From positions 1 to 30,486 of the forward strand of contig QMLM01000001.1 in the NCBI GenBank assembly GCA_003646745.1: 30,486 bases of DNA, read 5' to 3'. Under the pieces are notes generated by a model. The model was not told where the DNA came from, searched no databases, and saw only the letters and a list, made by a program, of their open reading frames with translations. The position numbers were made by a program, and so were the translations under genes. Below, in pieces: positions 1 to 6,633 of the stretch; position 1 is the stretch's first letter; each line of letters begins with the position of its first letter. This DNA is from Deltaproteobacteria bacterium. Lineage in GTDB: Bacteria; Desulfobacterota; B13-G15; RBG-16-54-18.

Positions 1-263
1 GGCCTACCTTTTAATATGTGTTCCTCAATGATCTCAGGGACATCTTCAGGGGAAACCTGCATGTATATGATTCCCTCGGGGTAGATCACCACGATAGGTC
101 CTTGGGCACAAAACCCGTTACAACCTGTCTCTACTATTTGGACCTCTTCCTTCAGGCCTCTCTTCTCTACCTCAAAGGCAAAGGCCTTCCTCACCTCTGC
201 GCTTCCGGTAGAAAGACACCCTGTCCCGCCACATACCAAGATATGAGAGCGAAATATCTTCAT
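1..263 (-). CDS. HndC/HydB-like NuoF-family flavoprotein subunit, N-terminal part (partial, runs off left edge)
   Basis: Only the first 87 codons lie in the window. They encode a thioredoxin-like [2Fe-2S] domain with C11, C16 and later C48 and C52 (ETGCNGFCAQGP), the domain that precedes the FMN/NADH-binding NuoF core in HydB of trimeric bifurcating hydrogenases and HndC of the NADP-reducing hydrogenase. In those enzymes this subunit oxidises or reduces NAD(P)(H) in the cytoplasm and passes electrons to NuoE-like and hydrogenase subunits. The ATG at 263-261 is preceded by a clear Shine-Dalgarno (gggaggaaggg). It follows the HndB-like gene with a 28-base gap, so the HndA-HndB-HndC order holds. 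The rest (FMN domain, SLBB, N3-type cluster) is outside and cannot be verified. Confident in the domain; the HndC/HydB label also rests on the neighbours. Confidence 0.85.
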   Translation of the reverse strand, partial: MKIFRSHILVCGGTGCLSTGSAEVRKAFAFEVEKRGLKEEVQIVETGCNGFCAQGPIVVIYPEGIIYMQVSPEDVPEIIEEHILKGR

Positions 264-291
264 GGAATCCCTTCCTCCCTCTATCTATTTT

Positions 292-666
292 CTATTCCAG
301 CCCCTTGGCAAGGGCGAACTGCCTTTGGATCTCGCCTCCTAAGACATGCCTTTTAAAGACCTGCCTCATCTTATTCTCATCCATATAGCAATAGGTAATG
401 GGCTCCTCCCCTAATACTTCTACGGTAACCAAAGGTTCCTTACTACAGATCCCTATGCAGCCTGATGTGGTCACCATTACATCCTGAACCCCCTCTTCCT
501 CCATGGCACTTACCAAGGCGTTAAGGACCTTCCTGGCCCCTGAGGCAATTCCACAGGTCCCCATGTGAACGGTAACCTTCACCCTTTTTCCCCCCTCTCG
601 CAGGGAAGTGGCCTTCTTCACCTCCTCTTTTATCCTCTTTAAATCCTCGACTTTTATCTTGGGCAT
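292..666 (-). CDS. HndB-like (2Fe-2S) thioredoxin-fold ferredoxin
   Basis: A 124-residue soluble protein of the thioredoxin-like [2Fe-2S] ferredoxin family. Cysteines visible are C38 (HMGTCGIASGA), C70 and C74 (SGCIGICSKEP) and one more in a YCYMDE segment; the motif matches HndB of the tetrameric NADP-reducing [FeFe] hydrogenase. Its role there is electron transfer between the NuoE/NuoF-like subunits and the hydrogenase subunit. The frame is open further upstream, but the ATG at 666 has an ideal ribosome site (aaggagg, five bases before the start) and begins the usual MPKI-type N-terminus, so I start there. It sits between the NuoE-like and HndC-like genes, apparently one transcript. The family is clear; which hydrogenase it serves is inferred. 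Confidence 0.85.
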   Translation of the reverse strand: MPKIKVEDLKRIKEEVKKATSLREGGKRVKVTVHMGTCGIASGARKVLNALVSAMEEEGVQDVMVTTSGCIGICSKEPLVTVEVLGEEPITYCYMDENKMRQVFKRHVLGGEIQRQFALAKGLE

Positions 667-711
667 CTCTTCCTCCTTTTTAAAAGACCTCAATATAATT
701 TCAAGAACAAC

Positions 712-1218
712 TTAGTCATATTTGGCCAATATCTCGTATATCTTTTGCACCTTTACCTGTTTATAGGTATCCTCATCTACCACTACCACAGGGGCTAGGC
801 CGCAAGCCCCCAGACAGCGAACAGTATCTAAAGAGAATCTCCTATCTGAGGTAGTCTCCCCGGGCCCGATGCCCAAATCATGTTCCAAGCGATCGAGATT
901 CTTCCTGCCCCCTCGTACGTAACAGGCGGTCCCAAGGCAAACTCGGATGGTGTGCCTCCCTCTCGGAACCATGGTGAAAAACGAATAAAAGGTCACCACG
1001 CCAAATACCTGACTTTGGGGAAGGTTGAGCCCCTCGGCAATTCGCCTTTGAATCTCGTTAGGGAGATATCCTAGTACCCCCTGAACCTCTTCCAACACAG
1101 GGATGAGGGAGCCAGGTTTCCCCTTGTACCTCTCTATGATGGCATCTACTTGCTGGAGTTGTTCCTCAGAAAATTCCTTTAAAAGTTCATTTGAGCTCCT
1201 TTCCTGCCTAAAATTCAT
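712..1218 (-). CDS. NuoE-family [2Fe-2S] subunit (HndA/HydC-like)
   Basis: A 168-residue protein of the 24-kDa NuoE family. It has the N-terminal helical bundle (around residues 15-75) and a thioredoxin-like domain with ligands in CLGTACYVRGG and CLGACGLAPVV, i.e. C-x5-C then C-x3-C, as expected for an N1a-type [2Fe-2S] cluster. It pairs with the NuoF-like subunit encoded two genes downstream. I use the ATG at 1218, behind a strong aggaggg site, rather than the longer frame from 1266, which would overlap the preceding ATPase gene. The complex I operon upstream lacks a nuoE in its usual place, so this is the only NuoE in the window. Its company (HndB, HndC, H2-sensor-like protein) points to a multimeric [FeFe] hydrogenase, but a contribution to complex I cannot be excluded. 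Confidence 0.88.
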   Translation of the reverse strand: MNFRQERSSNELLKEFSEEQLQQVDAIIERYKGKPGSLIPVLEEVQGVLGYLPNEIQRRIAEGLNLPQSQVFGVVTFYSFFTMVPRGRHTIRVCLGTACYVRGGRKNLDRLEHDLGIGPGETTSDRRFSLDTVRCLGACGLAPVVVVDEDTYKQVKVQKIYEILAKYD

Positions 1219-1249
1219 AGCTTCCCTCCTCTGATCAATGTATCTAAAC

Positions 1250-1825
1250 CTATTCCTCCCCGGCAAGCAAACCCAAGTCTAATTTACATCCCAATTTCGT
1301 TAATCCATTTGTTATTTCATCTCTAATAAATCGAACCACCTTTGGATGATCGATGGGGATATCCCCCAATTCTGTCTTGAGTTCCACGGTATCAAAGACA
1401 AAAGAATCATCGCTCCTGATATGGACATATTTAAAATCCATGTCTGGGTTGCCCACGATGAGGGTCGTTAATGTGCTGGCAATATCTCCCAGAGGTTTAC
1501 GGTCGATATGGTTGTAACGGAAAGTGGCCCTCACCAATGTCCCTTCCCCCTCCCTGGAATGAACCTGGAGATCTCCTTCACACTGTTGGGCTGCTTGTTC
1601 CAACAAAGATAACCCTAACCCTATCTTACGAGTAGAGCGGGTGGTGAAAAAGGGATCGACCACCTTCTCCAATAAATGGGCGGGGATCCCCTCCCCATCA
1701 TCCTCGATTTCTAAAATCATCCTATTCCCTTCCGGATCTTCTTCAATCCGTATCTCCACCCTAGATGCCTTTGCAGCTATGGAGTTCTCCACAATGTCCA
1801 ATATATGCAAGGATAAATCCTGCAT
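1250..1825 (-). CDS. Histidine-kinase-type ATPase domain protein (stand-alone HATPase_c)
   Basis: A 191-residue protein with a GHKL ATPase domain in its first 110 residues: N-box around E13-N14 (DIVENSIAA), G1 box DDGEGIP at about 42-48, then FFTTR and the GLGLSLLEQ G2 region. No transmembrane segment, sensor domain or obvious phospho-acceptor histidine (DHp) domain is visible, so it is an ATPase module without its own sensor. The C-terminal 80 residues are unassigned. Stand-alone proteins of this kind lie next to PHP, DRTGG and NuoE genes in trimeric [FeFe] hydrogenase loci such as that of Thermotoga. It begins five bases after the PHP stop with no strong Shine-Dalgarno, suggesting translational coupling. 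The target protein is unknown. Confidence 0.8.
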   Translation of the reverse strand: MQDLSLHILDIVENSIAAKASRVEIRIEEDPEGNRMILEIEDDGEGIPAHLLEKVVDPFFTTRSTRKIGLGLSLLEQAAQQCEGDLQVHSREGEGTLVRATFRYNHIDRKPLGDIASTLTTLIVGNPDMDFKYVHIRSDDSFVFDTVELKTELGDIPIDHPKVVRFIRDEITNGLTKLGCKLDLGLLAGEE

Positions 1826-1830
1826 AAAAA

Positions 1831-2559
1831 TTACAGTAGCTCTATTATTCGGCGTCCCCCTTCCCCTTGAAGAGCCCTTTGAATCTCCTCCAAGCTAGGA
1901 GCCTCTAAAGAGAAGAGGGTTTTCTTCGTCCCTATATCTCGTAAAAAATGGGCGTCAGAGGACGTAATCACCTCATATCCCCCTAACTCATCCTCCCTTT
2001 TCGAAGCCGAAGATACTTCCACAGCATCTATCGGTAGACCTCGAGGGATGTACCCCAATTGGCTGATTATGCTGAAGGCCTCTTTGTCCACATGGGAAGG
2101 AATACAAATCCCCCCCAGATCTCTCACCCCATATATAACCTCCTCTAAGGAGAGATCGATGGAGTTTATCAATAATTTTTCCTCAAAACAAAGGACATAC
2201 CCCTCTTCATCTACAAGGGGCTGATGGCCGAATACATCTGGGTCGTTACATACATCAGGAAGATGATCGTAGACAAACGCGTCCCACTCTTCAAGGGACT
2301 CTAAACTTCTAAAGAGGGAGAGAAGGTGCACCTCCTCCCTGCTCTGAACTTCCATCCCTGGAATAACGGCGAGGGGGAAGTCAGATGCCGCCTTCATCAC
2401 CGCACCTACGTTTTTGCCCGAATTGTGGTCTGTAATGGCGATGATATCCAGCTTTGCCTCAACTGCCTTGCGCACGATTTTGGCCGGCGTCATCTCCAAG
2501 TCCGCACAGGGCGAAAGACAAGTATGTATATGGAGATCAGAGGAATATACGCTCAACAT
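1831..2559 (-). CDS. PHP-domain metal-dependent phosphoesterase
   Basis: A 242-residue cytoplasmic protein of the PHP family. Metal-ligand motifs are visible: DLHIHTCLSPC near the N-terminus (H10, H12), ITDHNS (D44, H45), CIPSHVDKE in the middle and SSDAHFL near the C-terminus. PHP enzymes hydrolyse phosphate esters at a tri-metal site; the substrate here is unknown. The ATG at 2559 overlaps the TGA of the upstream DRTGG gene (TGATG), so I prefer it to a TTG one codon earlier. The gene is translationally coupled within the redox-signalling cluster. A PHP protein beside a HATPase and a NuoE-like gene recurs in [FeFe] hydrogenase loci, so a role in turning over a phosphorylated signal or protein is plausible but unproven. 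Confidence 0.85.
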   Translation of the reverse strand: MLSVYSSDLHIHTCLSPCADLEMTPAKIVRKAVEAKLDIIAITDHNSGKNVGAVMKAASDFPLAVIPGMEVQSREEVHLLSLFRSLESLEEWDAFVYDHLPDVCNDPDVFGHQPLVDEEGYVLCFEEKLLINSIDLSLEEVIYGVRDLGGICIPSHVDKEAFSIISQLGYIPRGLPIDAVEVSSASKREDELGGYEVITSSDAHFLRDIGTKKTLFSLEAPSLEEIQRALQGEGGRRIIELL

Positions 2560-2903
2560 CAACCTTGGCCATATATACCCAAGCGGTATAGTCTGCCTAC
2601 GACCTCAAAGGTCGGCAAAGAGCTACACAAAATAGGGACACCTTCCTCCTCGGCCCGCTGCAGGGTATCGGCATCGGGCTGCCTGCCATTGGCTAAGATT
2701 ATTCCCGCTAGGTCCCGCAGGGTAGCAATCGCCACGATGTTAGGATGACCCTGAATAGTCACCCAGATGTCCCCCTCCCTGCTGTTGGCCATGACGTCGC
2801 TAAGCAGATCGCTGGCATATCCTCCTCTCACCTCCCTATCTAACCCTCCTTGGGCCGCCTTTACGGTCAACTTGAGCTCTTCGACAATCCTTGTAAGTTT
2901 CAT
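2559..2903 (-). CDS. DRTGG-domain protein (second of two)
   Basis: A 114-residue single-domain protein resembling the DRTGG domain, a small alpha/beta module found between the CBS and DHH parts of some pyrophosphatases and in phosphotransacetylase N-termini. Visible features are the GGYASDLLSDVMANS segment (about residues 27-41), an alternating hydrophobic strand region with WVTIQGH, and a GVPILCS segment near residue 90. It has no obvious catalytic residues; DRTGG domains are assumed to bind ligands or partner proteins. The ATG at 2903 overlaps the stop of the hydrogenase-like gene (ATGA) and has a purine-rich gagggggag site. The longer frame upstream just reads into that gene. It is a diverged paralogue of the DRTGG gene at 4700-5056. 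Confidence 0.75.
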   Translation of the reverse strand: MKLTRIVEELKLTVKAAQGGLDREVRGGYASDLLSDVMANSREGDIWVTIQGHPNIVAIATLRDLAGIILANGRQPDADTLQRAEEEGVPILCSSLPTFEVVGRLYRLGIYGQG

Positions 2904-4246
2904 CTCCCCCTCTTGGGTAGGGAATGGGGCTTTTTCTGCGCCCACTCCATAACCTCTTCCGCCAGATCTTTGACCCTCTCCCTCCACTTAAAGATACAAT
3001 CGGTTATCTCCGCTCTGCCCTGCACAACATCATCAGCCAAGGCGCGACAATTGGGAGCACCACATGCCCCGCAGTCCAAACCGGGCAAAGAGGAGTGAAT
3101 TTCATCTCGCAGCTTCATCTTCTCCACGGCCTTGACAGGATCTGGGTCCAGGCGGCTGGCAAAGGGCTTGGGCTTCAATCCTTTCTCAAAGAAGTAATCC
3201 CCTTGCTTAAAACGTTTTACCACCTCTTCCCGTTCTATCATCGATTTTCTCTCATCCTCCATCATCAACTTCCTTATCCGCCCCCTGGCCACGTAGCGAT
3301 CAACCACTGTCAGGGCCCCTCCTACACAGCCCTCAGGGCAAGCCCTTGCCTCGATGAACTCGATGTTGCGCAGCTTGCCATTTTCTATCTCATCCAAAAC
3401 ATTTATCACGTTCTTGATCCCATCCACCACGATATTCTCCATATCACTGCGCAGGCACCTTTGTCGCTCCAACTCCCTTATCTCCCCTCCCTTTACCGCC
3501 CATCCTATCCCTGTCCCGGTTGCTTTCTGGAGGTTTTCCTCTTCCCTTACCTCCCTCATAGCCGCCAACAATTGTCCATAGATATCGGAGATGGATATGG
3601 CTCCATTTATGTAAGATTTCTCCTTCGTCTCCGTCTTTGCTACCGCCACCATCTTGGCCGGGCAGGGTACCAGATAGAAGATCCCTATCTCCTCCTCCTT
3701 TAAGCTGAGCTGCTGCGCCTTCACCTTTCTAAGTTCCTTCGCCACGATTTCAGCAGGTAACTCAATGGGGTTGATTTGATCCACAAAATTGGGAAATCTG
3801 ATCTGGATCAGCCTGATGATGGCTGGACATAATGAGGAGATAACGGGGTAAGGACCCCTGTAACCCTTGAGATACTCTTGCGTAGCAATACTCGCTATCT
3901 CCGCCCCCACTGCTTCCTCGTAAACATCGTCAAAACCGAGGACCTTGAGGGCACACAACACCTTGTTAGCCACCCCTTCTCCAGGAAATTGGGCATATAA
4001 TGAAGAAGATGGAATGACTACGGTATATTTGTAATTTTTAAGGTCTTCAAGCCCGTGGGTTTTGGCTGTGATGGCATTTTCAGGACAGTCACGAAAGCAC
4101 TTACCACAAATGATGCACCTATTGGTGAGGATCCTGGCTTTGCCTTCGTAGATCCTAATGGCCTCAGTACGGCAGGACATTATGCAGTTTACACAGCCCT
4201 GGCATCTATCCTCATCAATGGTGATGATACCATAAGACCTCTTCAT
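2900..4246 (-). CDS. [FeFe]-hydrogenase-like iron-sulfur protein, HydS-type putative H2/redox sensor
   Basis: A 448-residue protein. Residues 15-25 and 44-54 hold two CxxCxxCxxxC [4Fe-4S] motifs. Residues about 75-320 form an H-cluster-like domain: L1 reads SSLCPA (C140), L2 reads VPCPAK (C195, K198), L3 reads EARACPEGCVGG (C303, C307). All four H-cluster ligands are therefore present, but the proton-transfer cysteine just before C140 (TSCCP in catalytic enzymes) is leucine. A third cluster motif, C392-x2-C395-x4-C400-x16-C417, follows near the C-terminus. No PAS domain or signal peptide is seen. Related proteins next to bifurcating hydrogenases (HydS of Thermotoga) are regarded as sensory. 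Start and stop overlap neighbours by ATGA on both sides, so it is tightly coupled to the RsbW-like ATPase and the DRTGG protein. Whether an H-cluster is loaded is unknown. Confidence 0.82.
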   Translation of the reverse strand: MKRSYGIITIDEDRCQGCVNCIMSCRTEAIRIYEGKARILTNRCIICGKCFRDCPENAITAKTHGLEDLKNYKYTVVIPSSSLYAQFPGEGVANKVLCALKVLGFDDVYEEAVGAEIASIATQEYLKGYRGPYPVISSLCPAIIRLIQIRFPNFVDQINPIELPAEIVAKELRKVKAQQLSLKEEEIGIFYLVPCPAKMVAVAKTETKEKSYINGAISISDIYGQLLAAMREVREEENLQKATGTGIGWAVKGGEIRELERQRCLRSDMENIVVDGIKNVINVLDEIENGKLRNIEFIEARACPEGCVGGALTVVDRYVARGRIRKLMMEDERKSMIEREEVVKRFKQGDYFFEKGLKPKPFASRLDPDPVKAVEKMKLRDEIHSSLPGLDCGACGAPNCRALADDVVQGRAEITDCIFKWRERVKDLAEEVMEWAQKKPHSLPKRGR

Positions 4247-4689
4247 CCAAACTCCCTTATCGATGAAGGTTTAATTAACATATCCACCACAGTCCCCTCC
4301 CCAACAGTGGAGGCGATATTTAATTTATCTACGTTCTTCTTTATGTTAGGCAACCCCATTCCCGCCCCAAAGCCCATCTCCCTGATCTCTGGGGAGGCGG
4401 TTGAATACCCTTCTTGCATCGCCAGCTCTATATCCTGTATCCCTGGTCCCTTGTCCTTAACGACAATCCTCAACTCCTCGGGGCTAATGGTTAAGTGCAA
4501 AACCCCCCTCTCCGCATGACATACCACGTTCATCTCTGCCTCATAAGAAGCAATGGCTACCCTTCTGACGAAATCGGGATCAAAACCTAATTCTTTCAAA
4601 ATCTCCTTGACCTTGCTCGATACCTTCCCCGCATTCCTGAAGTCCTTTCCATTTATCTCATAGTCCCACTCCAGCACCTTTTCTTCCAT
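4243..4689 (-). CDS. RsbW-like anti-sigma-type ATPase (HATPase_c)
   Basis: A 148-residue GHKL ATPase of the anti-sigma regulatory factor type. N-box region is ASYEAEMNVVCHA (about residues 47-59), the G1 box is KDKGPGIQD (about 93-101), and a lid with a GFGAGMGL turn follows. Such proteins act as serine kinases or binding partners that sequester a regulator. No sigma factor or anti-anti-sigma (STAS) gene lies nearby; instead its stop overlaps the start of the hydrogenase-like sensor by ATGA. That coupling suggests the two work together, with the sensor's redox or H2 state controlling the ATPase. This last step is inference. A second, sequence-distinct HATPase lies at 1250-1825. Confidence 0.82.
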   Translation of the reverse strand: MEEKVLEWDYEINGKDFRNAGKVSSKVKEILKELGFDPDFVRRVAIASYEAEMNVVCHAERGVLHLTISPEELRIVVKDKGPGIQDIELAMQEGYSTASPEIREMGFGAGMGLPNIKKNVDKLNIASTVGEGTVVDMLIKPSSIREFG

Positions 4690-4699
4690 CTATGCATAC

Positions 4700-5056
4700 T
4701 CACCAGATGGTTCCTAAGCTACCGGGCAACCCTCTCATCCCCAACCTAACACATGCCTCATACATTAACAGTTTTGTGGCCAACAGGGGTATATCTTTGC
4801 TCTTGGCCAGGCCTATGGTCTCTTGATCAGGCCTCTTTCCCCTAACAAAGGCGATGGCCTTGAGCTCTGCCAGCTCCGCTGTCCAGATCACCTGTGAGTT
4901 TACCAATCCCGTTATCAACAGTTCCCCCCCTTGGCTGCGGTTCAAGACATCACTCATCAGATCAGCAGCCCGGGCCATCTCGATCTCCATCTGGAGGTCG
5001 ACGGGCTCCCAGAGAAGTTCTGCCTCCAGTATCCCTTGGATCTCCCAAAGTTGCAT
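4700..5056 (-). CDS. DRTGG-domain protein (first of two)
   Basis: A 118-residue single-domain protein related to the DRTGG family and to the 114-residue protein at 2559-2903. Shared features are a RAADLMSDVL segment (about residues 30-39) matching ASDLLSDVM in the paralogue, a central hydrophobic strand, and a DIPLLATKLLMYEACVRLG C-terminal helix matching VPILCSSLPTFEVVGRLY. No catalytic residues or membrane segments are visible. It is the first gene after nuoN, separated by 103 bases, and so may head the signalling cluster's own transcript. The start ATG has only a weak GGAG about a dozen bases upstream. The likely role is ligand or partner binding; the ligand is unknown. Confidence 0.72.
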   Translation of the reverse strand: MQLWEIQGILEAELLWEPVDLQMEIEMARAADLMSDVLNRSQGGELLITGLVNSQVIWTAELAELKAIAFVRGKRPDQETIGLAKSKDIPLLATKLLMYEACVRLGMRGLPGSLGTIW

Positions 5057-5062
5057 GAAATT

Positions 5063-5092
5063 AGACTACTCCAACTATTTTGACTCTGTCAA
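5063..5092 (-). promoter_or_regulatory. possible sigma-70-like promoter in the nuoN-DRTGG gap
   Basis: On the minus strand the gap holds a perfect TTGACA (5092-5087) followed after 18 bases by TAGTCT (5068-5063), a fair -10. Transcription would begin almost at the ATG at 5056, which does not fit well with the weak GGAG lying inside the promoter. It may give a near-leaderless transcript, or the signal may be chance. No convincing terminator was seen in this gap, so readthrough from nuoN is also possible. Confidence 0.3.
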
Positions 5093-5159
5093 CAAGGATG
5101 ATATGAAGCATGCCGGGGAGAGGATTGTCCTAGAACAGATGCAGATCTTCTAAACACTC

Positions 5160-6626
5160 TTACAGTAAGAACTGAACAGAACGTTGGGCCAAGGCCAAAA
5201 AGGTGGAGGGTAATATCCCAATTTGCAACACACCCCATACAGATATAATTACAGCCAAGACAGCAGATGGTGAAAAGGCACCCACCGCCAGCTCCCTCTC
5301 CGGCTCCCGGAAATACATGTAGATCAGCACCCTGAGGTAGTAATAGGCGGCCACTGCACTATTCAAGACCCCTATGACGGCAAGCCAGTAGTACCTGGCC
5401 TTCACTGCCGCGCTGAACACATAGAACTTGGCCATAAAACCGGCCATGGGGGGCACCCCTGCCAACGAAAGCATAAAGATGGACATGGAGGCCGCCAGTA
5501 GGGGGTGCTTAAATCCGACTCCTGCATAATCCGCTAGCTGGGTATTCTCTTCCCCCTTTTTCCCCAAAAGGATTACCACTGTAAAGGCCCCTATGTTCAT
5601 AAAGACATAGGCCAACAGATAAAACAGAATACTTGATTTGCCCAGCTCGTTTCCGGCCACAAAGGCCACCATGATATAACCGGCATGGGCAATACTGGAA
5701 TAGGCCAGCATCCTCTTTATGTTTGTTTGGGAAAGGGCAATGATGTTGCCCACCGTCATGGTGGCAACAGCTAGTATCCACATAATCTGCGTCCAATAGG
5801 CCTGAAGATTGGGTAAGGCATAGAAAAAGACCCTTACAAAGGCGGCAAATCCTGCAGCCTTGACCCCTGTGGCCATAAAGGCGGTAATGGAGGTTGGTGC
5901 CCCCTCATATACGTCGGGGGTCCACATATGAAAGGGCACCAGGGCTATCTTAAAACCAAACCCAATGATAAGCAGCGCAAGCCCGATGATCACTATGGGG
6001 AGGCTGCTAATCCAAGCCTGCCTTGTGAGGACCTCGCCGATCCCAGCCAGGTCAAGGGTTCCTGTGGAGGCATAGGTAAGAGCGATACCGTAGAGGAGAA
6101 ATGCCGAGGCAAAGGCCCCCAGCAAAAAATATTTAAAAGCTGCCTCCACCGATCTGGTGTCATCGCGCATGATGCCGGCCAACACATAGATGGAGATAGA
6201 CATCACCTCCAACCCCAAGAAGATGATCAGAAGATTAACCCCCGAGGCCATCAACATCATCCCCACGGTGGCAAATAACACAAGAACGTAATACTCCCCT
6301 AGATCTATCCCTTCCCTCTTGGTGTATCCCAGGGAGGCCAAAATGGTCAAAAAGGCAACGATCAAAAACATGACCTTGAAGAAGAGACAGAATGGATCCA
6401 TCGTCACCATGCCGTTGAATGCCTTAATTTCCTTGCCAATTCCTAAAAACAGTGAGAAAAAGGCTATCACTACACCCACCAGGGCGGTATAACCGAGTGG
6501 GCCTCTGCTTTGTCTGCGAACAAACACACTTAGGATCAAGACAAATAGGGCGAAGATGGTCAATACTAACTCAGGGGCGATAACCTTCAGATCTGCCGCT
6601 GAAAACTGGATTTTGAAGATCTCCAT
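5160..6626 (-). CDS. nuoN: NADH-quinone oxidoreductase subunit N
   Basis: A 488-residue polytopic membrane protein, one of the three antiporter-like subunits of complex I that translocate protons. It has about 14 hydrophobic segments. The conserved charged residues of the proton channel are present: E140 in FLGLEVMS and K226 in GFGFKIALVPFHMWTPD, the signature of the discontinuous-helix family. Length is normal for NuoN. It starts at an ATG just behind a purine-rich aaggag region and follows nuoM with a 7-base gap. As the last complex I gene in the operon it borders the redox-signalling cluster. No anomaly seen. Confidence 0.97.
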   Translation of the reverse strand: MEIFKIQFSAADLKVIAPELVLTIFALFVLILSVFVRRQSRGPLGYTALVGVVIAFFSLFLGIGKEIKAFNGMVTMDPFCLFFKVMFLIVAFLTILASLGYTKREGIDLGEYYVLVLFATVGMMLMASGVNLLIIFLGLEVMSISIYVLAGIMRDDTRSVEAAFKYFLLGAFASAFLLYGIALTYASTGTLDLAGIGEVLTRQAWISSLPIVIIGLALLIIGFGFKIALVPFHMWTPDVYEGAPTSITAFMATGVKAAGFAAFVRVFFYALPNLQAYWTQIMWILAVATMTVGNIIALSQTNIKRMLAYSSIAHAGYIMVAFVAGNELGKSSILFYLLAYVFMNIGAFTVVILLGKKGEENTQLADYAGVGFKHPLLAASMSIFMLSLAGVPPMAGFMAKFYVFSAAVKARYYWLAVIGVLNSAVAAYYYLRVLIYMYFREPERELAVGAFSPSAVLAVIISVWGVLQIGILPSTFLALAQRSVQFLL

Positions 6627-6633
6627 CTCCTTC

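Noticed and set aside
2924..3703. Long plus-strand open frame (259 codons) opposite the hydrogenase-like gene
   Set aside because: It is antisense to a gene with complete Fe-S and H-cluster motifs and overlapping neighbours. Its product shows no motif.
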